53,937 bases of DNA from CAMWXW01 sp051650105 (lineage in GTDB: Bacteria > Desulfobacterota > Desulfovibrionia > Desulfovibrionales > Desulfovibrionaceae): assembly GCA_051650105.1 (NCBI GenBank), contig JBOFIJ010000013.1:1-53937 (forward strand), given 5' to 3'. The position numbers were made by a program, and so were the translations under genes. Of this stretch, positions 9,299-19,019 are shown in pieces; within the stretch, counting starts at the first letter, position 1, and each line of letters starts with the position of its first letter. The notes under the pieces were generated by a model. The model did not search any database. It had not been told where the DNA came from and saw only the letters and a list, made by a program, of their open reading frames with translations.

Positions 9299-10984
9299 TT
9301 ATTTGTCCTTTACCTTTGCCCAAGTGTCCTTTAGAGAAACTATTCTATTAAATACTAAAAATCCTTCTTCGCTTTTTTTGTCCAAAACATAATAAGCGAG
9401 TCTTTCAAATTGTATTTGTTCTTCAAGAAGACATTGTGTAATATCCATTTCTGCATATGCTTTCTTTTCTATCATAGCATCAGGATTAATATACTCCACA
9501 AAATCCTTTCCCTCTTCTATTTTATCGGGGTTTGCAATAGTAAATAACGTGTCATACAAACGTACGGTTATAGGAATGTATTCTTCTGCAGAAACCCAAT
9601 GCAGCGTTCCTTTAACTTTCCTTCCATCTAACGATGTTCCACCCTTTGTTTCTGGATCATATGTACAGCGTATCTCTATAATTTCCCCATTGGCATCTTT
9701 AATTACTCCTGTACATGTTATATAGTATGCATAACGTAAACGTACCTCTCTTCCTTCTGAAAGCCTAAAAAATTTCTTTGGAGCATCCTGCATAAAATCA
9801 TCTTTTTCTATATAAAGAATTTTTGTAAAAGGAGCTTTTCGTGTCCCGCGTGAAGTATCTTCTGGGAAATAAGGCATTTCTAGCTCTTCTCTTTGTCCTT
9901 CAGGAAAATTTTCAATAACTACTCTTAATGGATCCTGTACTACCATAAGCCTTTTAGCCTTTTCATTTAACACCTCTCGTACAGAATGTTCTAACATTCC
10001 CATATCGACAAGACTTTCTGCTCTTGATACCCCTATACTTGAACAAAATTTGCGAATAGATTCAGGTGGATACCCACGTCTTTTCATACCCGATATTGTT
10101 GGCATCCTCGGGTCATCCCATCCATCTACATAGCCCTCTTGAACAAGACGTATTAATTTTCTTTTACTTAAAACAGTATGCGATAAATGTAATCTAGCAA
10201 ATTCAATTTGTTGCGGTCTATACATGGATAATTCTTCTAAAATCCAATCATATAATTCTCTGTTATTCTCAAATTCAAGAGAACATAAAGAATGAGTTAT
10301 TCCTTCTAACGAATCTGAAATACAATGTGTAAAATCGTACATAGGATAAATACACCATGTATCAGCAGTTCTGTGATGGAAAATATTTCTAATCCTGTAT
10401 AACACTGGATCTCTCATTACCATATTGGGTGATGACATAGATATTTTTGCGCGCAAGACATATTTCCCATCTTCAAATTCACCAGCTTTCATTTTTCTAA
10501 ATAACTCTAAATTTTCCTCTGTAGCTCTGTTTCTGTAGGGGCTTTCTTTCCCCTCTTGTGTCAACGTACCCCTGTGCTCCCGTATTTCTTCATAAGACAA
10601 TTCATCAACATATGCTTTTTCTTTTTGTATAAGTATTTCAGCTAAAGAATATAATTTTTCAAAATAATCTGAAGAAAAATGAAGGCTACTCCACATAAAA
10701 CCAAGCCATTCTATATCTTTTTTTATCGCTTCAACATATTCATTATCTTCTTTTACAGGATTAGTGTCATCCATCCTAAGATTACATAATGCATTATATT
10801 CCTGTGCTATCCCAAAATTAAGACATATCGATTTTGCGTGGCCTATGTGTAAATATCCGTTTGGTTCCGGAGGAAAACGTGTATGAACTCTGCCATTATA
10901 TTTACCAGAATCCTGATCCTTTCGTATTATTGTACGAATAAAGTCTGAAGAACTATATACCATATCATTGTCTTCTCGTTTCAT
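9299..10984 (-). CDS. glnS: Glutaminyl-tRNA synthetase
   Basis: GlnRS charges tRNA-Gln with glutamine. The 561 residues match the length of the bacterial enzyme. The class I HIGH motif is at residues 46-49 in PPEPNGYLHIGHAKS, and the KMSKS equivalent is VLSKRKL near residue 275. The DDTNP segment that contacts ATP and the C-terminal anticodon-binding beta-barrels (from about 340) are also recognisable. AAGGGG precedes the ATG by five bases, supporting the start at MKRED. The gene is monocistronic and converges on the exchanger gene. Presence of GlnRS suggests direct charging of tRNA-Gln, though gatCAB could be elsewhere. Confidence 0.97.
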   Translation of the reverse strand: MKREDNDMVYSSSDFIRTIIRKDQDSGKYNGRVHTRFPPEPNGYLHIGHAKSICLNFGIAQEYNALCNLRMDDTNPVKEDNEYVEAIKKDIEWLGFMWSSLHFSSDYFEKLYSLAEILIQKEKAYVDELSYEEIREHRGTLTQEGKESPYRNRATEENLELFRKMKAGEFEDGKYVLRAKISMSSPNMVMRDPVLYRIRNIFHHRTADTWCIYPMYDFTHCISDSLEGITHSLCSLEFENNRELYDWILEELSMYRPQQIEFARLHLSHTVLSKRKLIRLVQEGYVDGWDDPRMPTISGMKRRGYPPESIRKFCSSIGVSRAESLVDMGMLEHSVREVLNEKAKRLMVVQDPLRVVIENFPEGQREELEMPYFPEDTSRGTRKAPFTKILYIEKDDFMQDAPKKFFRLSEGREVRLRYAYYITCTGVIKDANGEIIEIRCTYDPETKGGTSLDGRKVKGTLHWVSAEEYIPITVRLYDTLFTIANPDKIEEGKDFVEYINPDAMIEKKAYAEMDITQCLLEEQIQFERLAYYVLDKKSEEGFLVFNRIVSLKDTWAKVKDK

Positions 10985-11313
10985 TATTACCCCTTGTCAT
11001 GGCACAAAATACTATATCTTTTTTGCCACTACATAATAATATTCAATCTGCAAAGAAATGTCAAAATATTCCCACTCCTCTGTACTTCTTCCAAAATAGT
11101 ATTCTCTTTTTCATATCCGTCTCACACATATATACGGCTATATCAATCTTCTACACTTGCCAAAACATTATATATGTCTTATATCATGAGAGAAGAGTTC
11201 TTTCTCTTTCACAATTGTCTGTACTGTTCTCCCACTCATGATGTCACTGTGAGGAATTTTAATGTGCTACCTTATTGTGATGAAGATAATTTTTATTTAT
11301 CAGGAGTTCCCTT
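10985..11313. other. 329-bp divergent intergenic region between glnS and the MORN gene
   Basis: This region holds the promoters of glnS (leftward) and the MORN gene (rightward). Only a moderate plus-strand promoter candidate can be named. Short open frames here overlap each other and lack ribosome binding sites. Confidence 0.5.
11157..11185 (+). promoter_or_regulatory. Possible promoter for the MORN-repeat gene
   Basis: TTGCCA (11157-11162) is followed after 17 bases by TATATC (11180-11185), 128 bases upstream of the start. The match is moderate and other AT-rich alternatives exist. Confidence 0.3.
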
Positions 11314-14300
11314 ATGCTGCGTGTTGACAACATCTCACAAATCAATTTATCACAATTGCAAAATATTACTCTAGCTGACGAAGATAAAGTAAAAGCCCTT
11401 GCCAAAACAGGCCTTGTGGAAAAATCTCATCATGAGAAAGGAAGCATTACAACACACAAATATCAAACAAAAAGTCTCGCAAAAAAGATTGCAAAGAAAG
11501 AAGAGGTATCCTCTCTCAAAAAATTATCTTCAATGCTTGGCGTAGATCTATCACAATACGAAGAAGAGGATATACTCCCCACGTGTATGAAAATTTACTA
11601 TAAAGATGGATCGTGCTACACAGGACTTATCTCAAGTGAAAACCTAACTCAAACGATTTCAGGAATACCAAGGACAACTTCTTCATTCTTTCATTATTTT
11701 GGAAAAATGGAATATTCAGATGGTTCATCATACCTTGGAGAATGGTCTCATGGAAAACGGCATGGAAAAGGATCTCTAGTAGATAGCAAAGGAACTATTT
11801 GCAAAGGAATATGGAATAGAGGAAATTTACATGGTGCAGGTTCGTTAACACGTATGAATAATCCTTGTCCACAATATGGAATATGGTCTAATAATATTTT
11901 TATTCCTAAGGGATCACCTATTGCCTCAAAGCTACCAAAACCATTACTTCCTCTCAGTACCACTACAGGACTCAACTCCACCCTTCTTGATCCTAAACTC
12001 ACATTATTTCGCCCACAAGTCATAGATGGCGTTCAACAAAATACCATCCCAAAGCCTTCAGAGAATATATTAGCAAATATTTTATGTGCTAAAACAGTAT
12101 ATCTTCGCGATACCAAAGGTAAGCCATATGTGGAAAATATGGTTATGCAAATTCACCATGAAGACGGCACAATAATAAAAGGACGCTATACTGGCCCCCT
12201 TGATAAAAATGGCCGTGCTCATTCCACCAATGGAATCTTTTATGGAGAAGATGGTTCTTATTATGAAGGTGCTTTTGTAAAAGGAAGAAGAGAAGGCAAA
12301 GGTCTTTCTGTTCTTCCTAACGGAGACAATGTACATGGTATTTGGAAAGCGGGTTTCTTATCTAAAAACAAAATAAAAATTATTGGTAAGCTAGATCCTA
12401 CTGATGATTCCTCTGAAATTGTTACAAAAAAAGGGTATCATGCAAAGGGATCTCTTGTAAAAACAGGCACTCTTATACTGGCCTCTGGCGAGAAAATACA
12501 AGGGAAATGGCATAAAAATGGAATGGGTTTTGAGGGAAGTGTTCTAAAATATAATCCAGAAACGAGACAAGAAGAAAAAGGGACATTCACAGTCTCAGAA
12601 GGTTTCCAAGCAAAAGAGAAAAAATACAGTTCTCGAGTAGAAGATATCACTCTTTCTGTAGAGATAGATACTTCTTACAAATCATCGAAACCACCATCTA
12701 AAATTCGCCGGCTTATTCAATCATCTTTAGTGAAAGAAGAGGGAGAATATAGAGGAGAAGTCGATAAAAAAGGACGAGCACATGGTAACGGCACGTTTAC
12801 CTTTGATGATGGTTCTCAATACATTGGTAAATTTAAAGATGGTAGATTTCACGGTTCTGGAAGAATGGTAAATGAGAATAGCACACAATATGGTTTCTAT
12901 AATAATGGGCGCCTGCAAAGAGCCAACACCTCTACCCGTTCCCACTTCGATCCCAATAATAATAGCACCATTGTTACTAGATCTGGAACACTGAATAAAT
13001 CTCGCACTCATCTCACTGGCAATGGAATGCTCATGTTTCCTTCCGGGGAAACTATTTCTGGGATGTGGGATTCTGATGGCCTTTTCTTTGAAGGCACTTG
13101 TACATTGTCTCTACCTTCAGGAGAAAAACAAGATGGCATATTAGGCACAGATGGTTTTTTTCCATTAAATGGTGAAGAACCTATTTCCAAACCATCTACT
13201 ACTTCTTATGAAAACAACAAAACGGCATTAAAGAGAGCTGGTTTCACTTCACCGTCACACGGTGCCAAAGTAAGTTTTGATACTATTGTCAATCATAATT
13301 CTGTAGGAGGAGACGATTTCTCAGAAGGAGACGATACCTTTTCCCTCAGTTCAGATAGTGTATCTGTACAAGAAGATTCTGCACTGAGAGATTTTTCTCA
13401 TGTATCTGTTAGAAAACCTTCTAATCTCTTTGATAAAAATACATCCAAATTACTCTTAGGTATAGACAATGATTATTCTCCTTCACCTGAAACAACACGA
13501 TCTTTTCCAAACACTGTAATTAATACACCATTAAATGGAGGCTTTTATTCTGGTCAACTTGGCCCCACAGGAAAAGCACATGGTTTTGGACGTATCATGT
13601 GGTCAGATAATGTCCTTCATGAAGACTATGATATTGATCTTGATGTCCTTGAAGATCCAATGTCTGAATATTATCACCAACATGTTCTCTACTATGCTGA
13701 ATCTCAATATGAAGGAAAATTTAGGAAAGGGAAATTTCATGGTATGGGTACATTCTCATATAAAGACTCTGTTATACACAAAGGCTCATGGTTCAAAGGT
13801 ATACCTATTATTACTCAAAACACAGATGCCAGTGCAATTACTGATCTAAAAATATTCTTCCCTCAACTGGGAGTAGATTGCAAAGATGGTTATTATGTTG
13901 GTGCAATAAATAGTAAAAATCGTCCTGAAGGTAAAGGAAGATTTTACTATGCAAAACACACTAAACCCACCGGATTACGAGTCGGCCATTCTGCTGGTGC
14001 TATGAGAGGATACATTTATGATGGTGATTGGGAAGATGGAGTAAAACATGGCGATGGGACACTCTATACAATGTCGGAAGAAAAAGCCGATAGGCGTGGA
14101 ATCTATTGGGAAGATTGTGTTATTTATGAAGGCACATGGATAGATGGACTTCCCGAGGTAGATCTAAACAGACCCATTTCCACTGCATTGTCTACATGCT
14201 TAGAAACTATTCAAGATAATGAAAAATTTTATCAAAATAAAGGTTATCTCTTTTCCGATCTTAGCTCTCCACATGAATTCATAGATACTGCAAGAAAAAG

Positions 14301-14718
14301 AAGCAAGCAGCCTTCCACACAAAGAGGTTCTCAAAGTCAAGCACGAACACAAACTACACCTGCACCTCAAGGAGATAATACAGGATTGCCAGTAACCGCT
14401 AATGATCGGGAAGTAGCTGACATATTTACTTCTCGTCGTTCTTCGAGGAAACAAGAAAGAAGTAGGATTTTTTCTGCGATAAGCCCGACATTACTACGAT
14501 CACTTGACACACTTGGTATAAGGCAGCACGCTACTATACTTACTGCACACTCCATTACAAATCGCAAACCTATAGTACGTAGACCATCTCCTCAGGGAGG
14601 ATACTATATAGCTCCTCAACAACCTAGAACAAGTATTCCATTAAGAGAAAGAACACAGCATGGACACCGTGATAGTGCAATGAATATAAAAAAGCTACTA
14701 TATTTTTCTCCTAATTAG
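11314..14718 (+). CDS. Very large MORN-repeat protein, possible secreted effector
   Basis: This 1134-residue protein has many MORN repeats (consensus Y-G-(D/E)-W-x-x-G-K-x-H-G-x-G) in blocks at about residues 97-190, 283-345, 375-425, 476-533, 555-610, 741-830 and 860-945. Clear examples are YLGEWSHGKRHGKGSL, YIGKFKDGRFHGSGRM and YEGKFRKGKFHGMGTF. The segment 283-425 and the segment 476-610 look like copies of one roughly 140-residue unit. An acidic, Ser-rich linker spans about 610-740, and residues 960-1134 form a basic, Ser/Arg/Pro-rich tail. No signal peptide or membrane segment is seen. AGGAG precedes the ATG. MORN repeats usually bind lipids or proteins at membranes. Given the T3SS chaperone at 45505, a host-directed role is possible but unproved. 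The 3' end overlaps lnt by 21 bp, tail to tail. Confidence 0.85.
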   Translation: MLRVDNISQINLSQLQNITLADEDKVKALAKTGLVEKSHHEKGSITTHKYQTKSLAKKIAKKEEVSSLKKLSSMLGVDLSQYEEEDILPTCMKIYYKDGSCYTGLISSENLTQTISGIPRTTSSFFHYFGKMEYSDGSSYLGEWSHGKRHGKGSLVDSKGTICKGIWNRGNLHGAGSLTRMNNPCPQYGIWSNNIFIPKGSPIASKLPKPLLPLSTTTGLNSTLLDPKLTLFRPQVIDGVQQNTIPKPSENILANILCAKTVYLRDTKGKPYVENMVMQIHHEDGTIIKGRYTGPLDKNGRAHSTNGIFYGEDGSYYEGAFVKGRREGKGLSVLPNGDNVHGIWKAGFLSKNKIKIIGKLDPTDDSSEIVTKKGYHAKGSLVKTGTLILASGEKIQGKWHKNGMGFEGSVLKYNPETRQEEKGTFTVSEGFQAKEKKYSSRVEDITLSVEIDTSYKSSKPPSKIRRLIQSSLVKEEGEYRGEVDKKGRAHGNGTFTFDDGSQYIGKFKDGRFHGSGRMVNENSTQYGFYNNGRLQRANTSTRSHFDPNNNSTIVTRSGTLNKSRTHLTGNGMLMFPSGETISGMWDSDGLFFEGTCTLSLPSGEKQDGILGTDGFFPLNGEEPISKPSTTSYENNKTALKRAGFTSPSHGAKVSFDTIVNHNSVGGDDFSEGDDTFSLSSDSVSVQEDSALRDFSHVSVRKPSNLFDKNTSKLLLGIDNDYSPSPETTRSFPNTVINTPLNGGFYSGQLGPTGKAHGFGRIMWSDNVLHEDYDIDLDVLEDPMSEYYHQHVLYYAESQYEGKFRKGKFHGMGTFSYKDSVIHKGSWFKGIPIITQNTDASAITDLKIFFPQLGVDCKDGYYVGAINSKNRPEGKGRFYYAKHTKPTGLRVGHSAGAMRGYIYDGDWEDGVKHGDGTLYTMSEEKADRRGIYWEDCVIYEGTWIDGLPEVDLNRPISTALSTCLETIQDNEKFYQNKGYLFSDLSSPHEFIDTARKRSKQPSTQRGSQSQARTQTTPAPQGDNTGLPVTANDREVADIFTSRRSSRKQERSRIFSAISPTLLRSLDTLGIRQHATILTAHSITNRKPIVRRPSPQGGYYIAPQQPRTSIPLRERTQHGHRDSAMNIKKLLYFSPN

Positions 14719-16269
14719 TTTTTTCTTAGTATTCTTGCCTGTATCGTATATCTTTTTGATATAAAATAATATGAGAAGACTAAAACAGATGATATACACC
14801 ATGTATTTAGACATAAGATAAAATGGAGTCTGTGTTGTTTGTACATAAATCTGCTCTACAATAAAGGCATCTTCAAATTTTTTTGTCATTTTTATTATTT
14901 CCCCCTTTGGGGAAATAACAGCACTAATGCCCGTATTTGTTGCCCGGACAAGATATCTACTTTGTTCAATTGCACGTATTCTTGCGTGTTGCAAATGCTG
15001 CCAAGCCGCTCCAGTATTTCCAAACCAGGCATCATTAGATATATTGACAATAAAACCTGCTCCTTCTTCTATTTGTTTTTTGATAAGATCTGGGAATAAA
15101 ATCTCGTAACAAATTAATGTTGCATATGAAATACCGTATGCAGAAAGCAGTGATCTGTTTTGCCCTTCTGTGAATGCACCCCCTAGTTGAATACTCGTTG
15201 AAGATAAAAAATAATTGAAAGGAAATGGCGTATATTCTCCAAAAGGAACCAAATGTTCCTTATCATACCAAGAAGATATTTCTCCATTTGGCGTTATAAT
15301 TTGTGCAGAATTATATATAATTGGCTTATTCTTTATTGTTGTTCCACCATAACGAAGAGAACCTGTTAATAATGTTATGGATTCATCCAATACAAATTGA
15401 CTCACTTTTCGAACAAACTCATTTGATGAATCTAGAATAAACGGTATCGCTGTCTCTGGCCAAATGACAAAATCTATATCACGCAAACTCTTATCTTCTA
15501 CTTCTAAAGCTTGTTTTGTCAATGCAACATATTTATCTATTGTTTCTTCATATAAATTTTCTCTCCATTTGTCCGATTGTATAATATTCCCTTGTATAAG
15601 AGCTATTTGAAGAGGAATACCATTCTCTATCTTACGCCCATGAACTATGTACGCAGAGTATAACACAATAAGAATAACAAAACTACACGCAACCAAGGCT
15701 TGCCTCTCTTTATTATATACATACTCGTATAAAAATAAACATATCGATAGTAATATACCAGAATACACAACACTACCAAAAATAGCCACAGGGTATACAA
15801 GTGGAGTCCACTTTACTAATGGAACCACAATTGTATACCATGGAAAACCAGTAAAAAGAACAGTTTGTAAATATTCTAATATAATCCAAAAAAGTCCCAA
15901 TAATAATATTCTAATAATTAACAATTCGCTATTTCTGTGTATATACCAACTCATTAAAGAAAAACATATAGGGTATATACTTAATATTGCAGCAAAAAGA
16001 ATTACTATACAAAACGCCAAGAAGACAGGTATACCCCCAACCTCATTGAGTGGAAGAGATAACCAATACATACTAGTTGATAAAACAATTGTACTCAAAA
16101 TAAATATCTTTTTTACCAACACACCAATCGATTCTGTTGAACACGCCATATGATATAAAATTATTGGATAAATGAAGACAAGCGGAGGAAAAACAGAACC
16201 TTCCATGAAACTTATAAATAAAGATACCGCGGAGAAAAATACAAGAAAAATATAATTACTGTTTATCAT
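14698..16269 (-). CDS. lnt: Apolipoprotein N-acyltransferase
   Basis: Lnt adds the third acyl chain to the N-terminal cysteine of lipoproteins in the inner membrane. From the ATG at 16269 the protein is 523 residues; the longer frame from 16302 starts inside the upstream gene without a ribosome binding site. The N-terminal half has about six to seven membrane segments. The periplasmic carbon-nitrogen hydrolase domain follows, with Glu272 (WPETAIPF), Lys337 (YDKEHLVPFGEYTPF) and Cys387 (ATLICYEILFPD). The start overlaps the stop of the DUF4254 gene by 14 bp, indicating coupling. It serves lipoproteins such as BamD, encoded at 21098. Catalytic residues are complete. Confidence 0.95.
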   Translation of the reverse strand: MINSNYIFLVFFSAVSLFISFMEGSVFPPLVFIYPIILYHMACSTESIGVLVKKIFILSTIVLSTSMYWLSLPLNEVGGIPVFLAFCIVILFAAILSIYPICFSLMSWYIHRNSELLIIRILLLGLFWIILEYLQTVLFTGFPWYTIVVPLVKWTPLVYPVAIFGSVVYSGILLSICLFLYEYVYNKERQALVACSFVILIVLYSAYIVHGRKIENGIPLQIALIQGNIIQSDKWRENLYEETIDKYVALTKQALEVEDKSLRDIDFVIWPETAIPFILDSSNEFVRKVSQFVLDESITLLTGSLRYGGTTIKNKPIIYNSAQIITPNGEISSWYDKEHLVPFGEYTPFPFNYFLSSTSIQLGGAFTEGQNRSLLSAYGISYATLICYEILFPDLIKKQIEEGAGFIVNISNDAWFGNTGAAWQHLQHARIRAIEQSRYLVRATNTGISAVISPKGEIIKMTKKFEDAFIVEQIYVQTTQTPFYLMSKYMVYIICFSLLILFYIKKIYDTGKNTKKKLIRRKI

Positions 16270-16876
16270 TATTGTACAACTCTGGATTAAGCGAAGGATC
16301 ATTATACATCTTGTGCTGTAAATATATATAGGGCTTCTTCTTTCCCAAAGAATATTCTTTCAACAGTTCATGTAGTGCTTTATGTAATAATATTCTCTGA
16401 TTCTCCAATGAATGCACCTTTTCTAAACAACGAGAACGATGTTCTTTACTAGCATTTTTCCTAATAGACTCCTCTTTCATATGATATATTTTAAGTGAAA
16501 GAATAGATGATCTATCTATTATCATAGCAACTGTTTCAGAATTATATACATCCTCTGAATTCTGTGGAAGAACATCTGTGAGTATTTTGGACAAATAGCT
16601 ATCTATCTTCTCCATAAAATCATTTCTCTTCTGATTATACGTATCGATGGATCTCTTACAATCAGCAATAACTTTTGAATCCACATCTTTTCTTCTGGCT
16701 ACATCTTCCACATGCCACAGTTTATAATTCATTAAATGCTGTGATAGCACTAAAAAAAGAAATGGGTCATCATTTTCAATGTTGTCTACTTCATTTATGT
16801 GCCACTCTTCTACTGCTTTTTCCTGTTCTAAAAGAGCATCTGTAATATTTTTTACCATTTGTGCAAAACGAGCCAC
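16256..16876 (-). CDS. DUF4254-type protein, overlapping lnt
   Basis: The 206-residue product is soluble, helical and charged. It resembles the DUF4254 family through the segment NYKLWHVEDVARRKDVD near residues 50-66, where that family has a conserved LWHxED-AR core. It has no signal peptide. The function of the family is unknown; in other bacteria it occurs near glycosyltransferases and envelope genes. The start used here is a GTG at 16876 with AAGGTGG seven bases upstream; an in-frame ATG at codon 7 is an alternative. It overlaps lnt by 14 bp and follows the phage-type adaptor gene by 115 bp, so it probably belongs with lnt rather than with the phage genes. Confidence 0.7.
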   Translation of the reverse strand: MARFAQMVKNITDALLEQEKAVEEWHINEVDNIENDDPFLFLVLSQHLMNYKLWHVEDVARRKDVDSKVIADCKRSIDTYNQKRNDFMEKIDSYLSKILTDVLPQNSEDVYNSETVAMIIDRSSILSLKIYHMKEESIRKNASKEHRSRCLEKVHSLENQRILLHKALHELLKEYSLGKKKPYIYLQHKMYNDPSLNPELYNNDKQ

Positions 16877-16991
16877 ATTGCCACCTTATACTCTTTACGT
16901 TATAAGCGATTTTACCATATTCAAAAATACATTTCAAGTTATTATTCTCCAGCACACAAAGGGGCAAATATTTTCATGCCCCTTATAATAA

Positions 16992-17549
16992 CTAGTTTCG
17001 TATCATTAACCAAGAAGATTGCTCAGCTTCAGATTCTGGGAAAAGAAAAGGGTCTTGTTTTTGGGCTTCATAAAATATTTCTGTATATTTCCTATAAAAT
17101 ACTTCACTCTTTTTTATATCTCCAGTTAATGCTGAAGCTATCATAGAAACCACTCTACATGAAAGAGCTTCTGTAAATAAATAAGAAAATACACTTGTGT
17201 CTGTTATAATACTACTCATTTCTACAACCATCTCTTCTGACGAAGAATATATTGTTTTATTCTCCCCCAAAAGATATTTTCTTGTTGAATAAACATTTCT
17301 TAAACGCAAACAATATATGGGTAACTGATACACAAAAGAATATCCTGGCACAAGAGAGCTTTTTTTTCTTGCTAAACGCTCTATACGTGTGCTGAAGGAA
17401 AAATCGAATCTTTCTAATAGTTCATTCCTTGCCCTCACATATATATCGGCAAGTAGTCTCGATTCCTTTCTGTCCTCTTCAAATGAAGAAATAGGATCAA
17501 TTCCCAAATACCCCAGTGCGATATTGCATATAGAAATTTCACTTTGCAT
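16992..17549 (-). CDS. Phage head-tail adaptor / tail tubular protein A-like protein
   Basis: The 185-residue protein begins MQSEISICNIALGYLGIDPI and continues with a segment of the type RNELLERFDFSF. This is the pattern of the podovirus tail tubular A / gp4-like adaptor family, in which an ICN-AL--LG start is followed by R-xx-LL-xxxW-F. In phages these proteins bridge the portal and the tail after DNA packaging. GAGG stands about eight bases before the ATG. An intrinsic terminator lies between it and the upstream cement gene, so it may be transcribed separately or by read-through. No portal or tail gene is nearby. Family assignment is by pattern only. Confidence 0.65.
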   Translation of the reverse strand: MQSEISICNIALGYLGIDPISSFEEDRKESRLLADIYVRARNELLERFDFSFSTRIERLARKKSSLVPGYSFVYQLPIYCLRLRNVYSTRKYLLGENKTIYSSSEEMVVEMSSIITDTSVFSYLFTEALSCRVVSMIASALTGDIKKSEVFYRKYTEIFYEAQKQDPFLFPESEAEQSSWLMIRN

Positions 17550-17563
17550 ATATTTTTCCTCAT

Positions 17564-17611
17564 AAAAAATGCTGTGATGTATGTAGAATAGACTACACTA
17601 CACCACAGCAT
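17564..17611 (-). terminator. Intrinsic terminator after the capsid cement gene
   Basis: On the minus strand an 18-19 base imperfect stem (arms at 17593-17611 and 17569-17586, starting ATGCTGTG) with a short loop is followed directly by six T residues (17569-17564). It ends the scaffold-capsid-cement transcript before the adaptor gene. Confidence 0.75.
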
Positions 17612-17625
17612 TATAGTATAGATAC

Positions 17626-18027
17626 CTACCTAGGAAGATAAGAAGGAATTACACTTATTTGTCCACTTGCAGAAGCATCATCTGTTCCAATTTTTGCTTT
17701 TACAAATGATTTTGTATGTGTTGATACTGGTAAACGCAAAATAATATCACCTTTATTCCATTTTTGTCCTGATACCGTTGTATAACTTGCAGAAATAGGG
17801 CTTTTTGTATACTCTCCTTGTTTTGTGCTACTCTCTTCTAAGTATAAAGATATCGTTTTATTTGCACCGAGATGTGTTTCTAATTCTGCTATAACAACAA
17901 TTTCTATTGCTCCAAGTGTTCCATTTAGTGAAAGAATATCCCCATTACCGTCCACAACACCATTTTGTGGTATGGCTTGTTCTTTTGCAAGATATTCATT
18001 GTGTTGTCTCAATGTATGATTATACAT
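17626..18027 (-). CDS. Bbp16-like phage capsid cement protein
   Basis: The 133-residue protein resembles the cement (decoration) protein Bbp16 of Bordetella phage BPP-1 and relatives. It has no N-terminal hydrophobic segment. The central part, IEIVVIAELETHLGANKTISLYLEESST, is represented here by its core LETHLGANKTISLYLEES, and is followed by predicted beta-strands ending ILRLPVSTHTKSFVKAKIG. Cement proteins bind the outside of the assembled shell and stabilise it. It lies 39 bp after the major capsid gene and is followed by a terminator, an arrangement shared with BPP-1-like podoviruses (capsid, then cement). The assignment rests on motif pattern and gene order, not on a search. Confidence 0.65.
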   Translation of the reverse strand: MYNHTLRQHNEYLAKEQAIPQNGVVDGNGDILSLNGTLGAIEIVVIAELETHLGANKTISLYLEESSTKQGEYTKSPISASYTTVSGQKWNKGDIILRLPVSTHTKSFVKAKIGTDDASASGQISVIPSYLPR

Positions 18028-18066
18028 AATTTTTTTCTCCTGTTTTATTTCTACAGAGTTATTATT

Positions 18067-18987
18067 TTATGATAAAGTCACGACTTCTTCATTCATTTTG
18101 AAATTATATGAAGTTACAATAGGGATTCCATTCCAATGTGTAATTTGTCTATTAAAATCTCCGTATTCTGGAGTAATTTGGAGCGATTCTGCTTTGTATC
18201 TTAACAATAATGTTCTTACTTTTTCATGCATAAAAAGAAAGGTATTATGAGGCTGTGCATGCACTTCTGCAAGTAGATCATCTACCATAATAGCTGTTGG
18301 AATAGCACTTTTACTAATGTTAACAATAGCAGCAACACTATTACTATTAGCCATTTGTATACCCATATATGCCTTCATACGTACACCATAAACAAGAACA
18401 TTATTATGATTGATGGAATTAGATTTATATAATCCACCATTATTTATTGCTGTTGTGTTAAGAATATCTCCTTTTACAAAACACCTTGGACTATACAATC
18501 CACATGTTTCACCCTCTATGAACCGTACAGCTATAATACTGGAACATTCTCCATCGCTTTTGCTCGTTGCTCCTGCACTTACAACCTTTTTTTCTTGCAA
18601 TGCATATGCTCTAAAGTTTTCATAAATAATGCGTTGCTCTGCTGTCATTCCACTTCTTCTTAAAATTTTTGGCATCATCCTAGCAAAATATTTTTGATGC
18701 CCACCGAATAATGTTGCTGTATCTTCTGGAACTTCTATTTCCCCACCTAAAATAGCTAGATCTACTTTTTGTAGAGTTGTTCCCATATCTATACTTGGTA
18801 ATGGAGCATTCATTTCTACCCAAGAGGCTCCCGAAATATCACTAATATCTTCATATACATTCCATAAATCATGGCTTGTTTCTATAAATGGTATGTGGTT
18901 TAATATAGGGGCCTCTTCTGTAAGGCTATCTACCTGCTGTGGTTGTTTATTTGCTTGTTCTGCTGCTATTTTTTTTAATGTTCTCAT
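18067..18987 (-). CDS. Phage major capsid protein, BPP-1 (Bbp17)-like
   Basis: The 306-residue product resembles HK97-fold major capsid proteins of BPP-1-like podoviruses. Recognisable elements are the early segment EDISDISGASWVEMNAPLP, a short VPEDTATLFGGHQKYFAR stretch in the middle, and a C-terminal part containing GVRMKAYMGIQMANSNSVA and THWNGIPIVTSYNF. In related capsid proteins the last two belong to the conserved core that packs against neighbouring subunits. The reading frame is intact. It lies 32 bp downstream of the scaffold-like gene and 39 bp before the cement gene. No prohead protease, terminase or portal gene is found in the window. Confidence 0.7.
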   Translation of the reverse strand: MRTLKKIAAEQANKQPQQVDSLTEEAPILNHIPFIETSHDLWNVYEDISDISGASWVEMNAPLPSIDMGTTLQKVDLAILGGEIEVPEDTATLFGGHQKYFARMMPKILRRSGMTAEQRIIYENFRAYALQEKKVVSAGATSKSDGECSSIIAVRFIEGETCGLYSPRCFVKGDILNTTAINNGGLYKSNSINHNNVLVYGVRMKAYMGIQMANSNSVAAIVNISKSAIPTAIMVDDLLAEVHAQPHNTFLFMHEKVRTLLLRYKAESLQITPEYGDFNRQITHWNGIPIVTSYNFKMNEEVVTLS

Positions 18988-19019
18988 ACTTTCTCCCTTA
19001 GATAATTCAATGCACTCTA

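Noticed and set aside
10994..11374. 126-codon frame overlapping the MORN start
   Set aside because: It has no ribosome binding site, its composition is random-like, and it runs out of frame into the supported gene.
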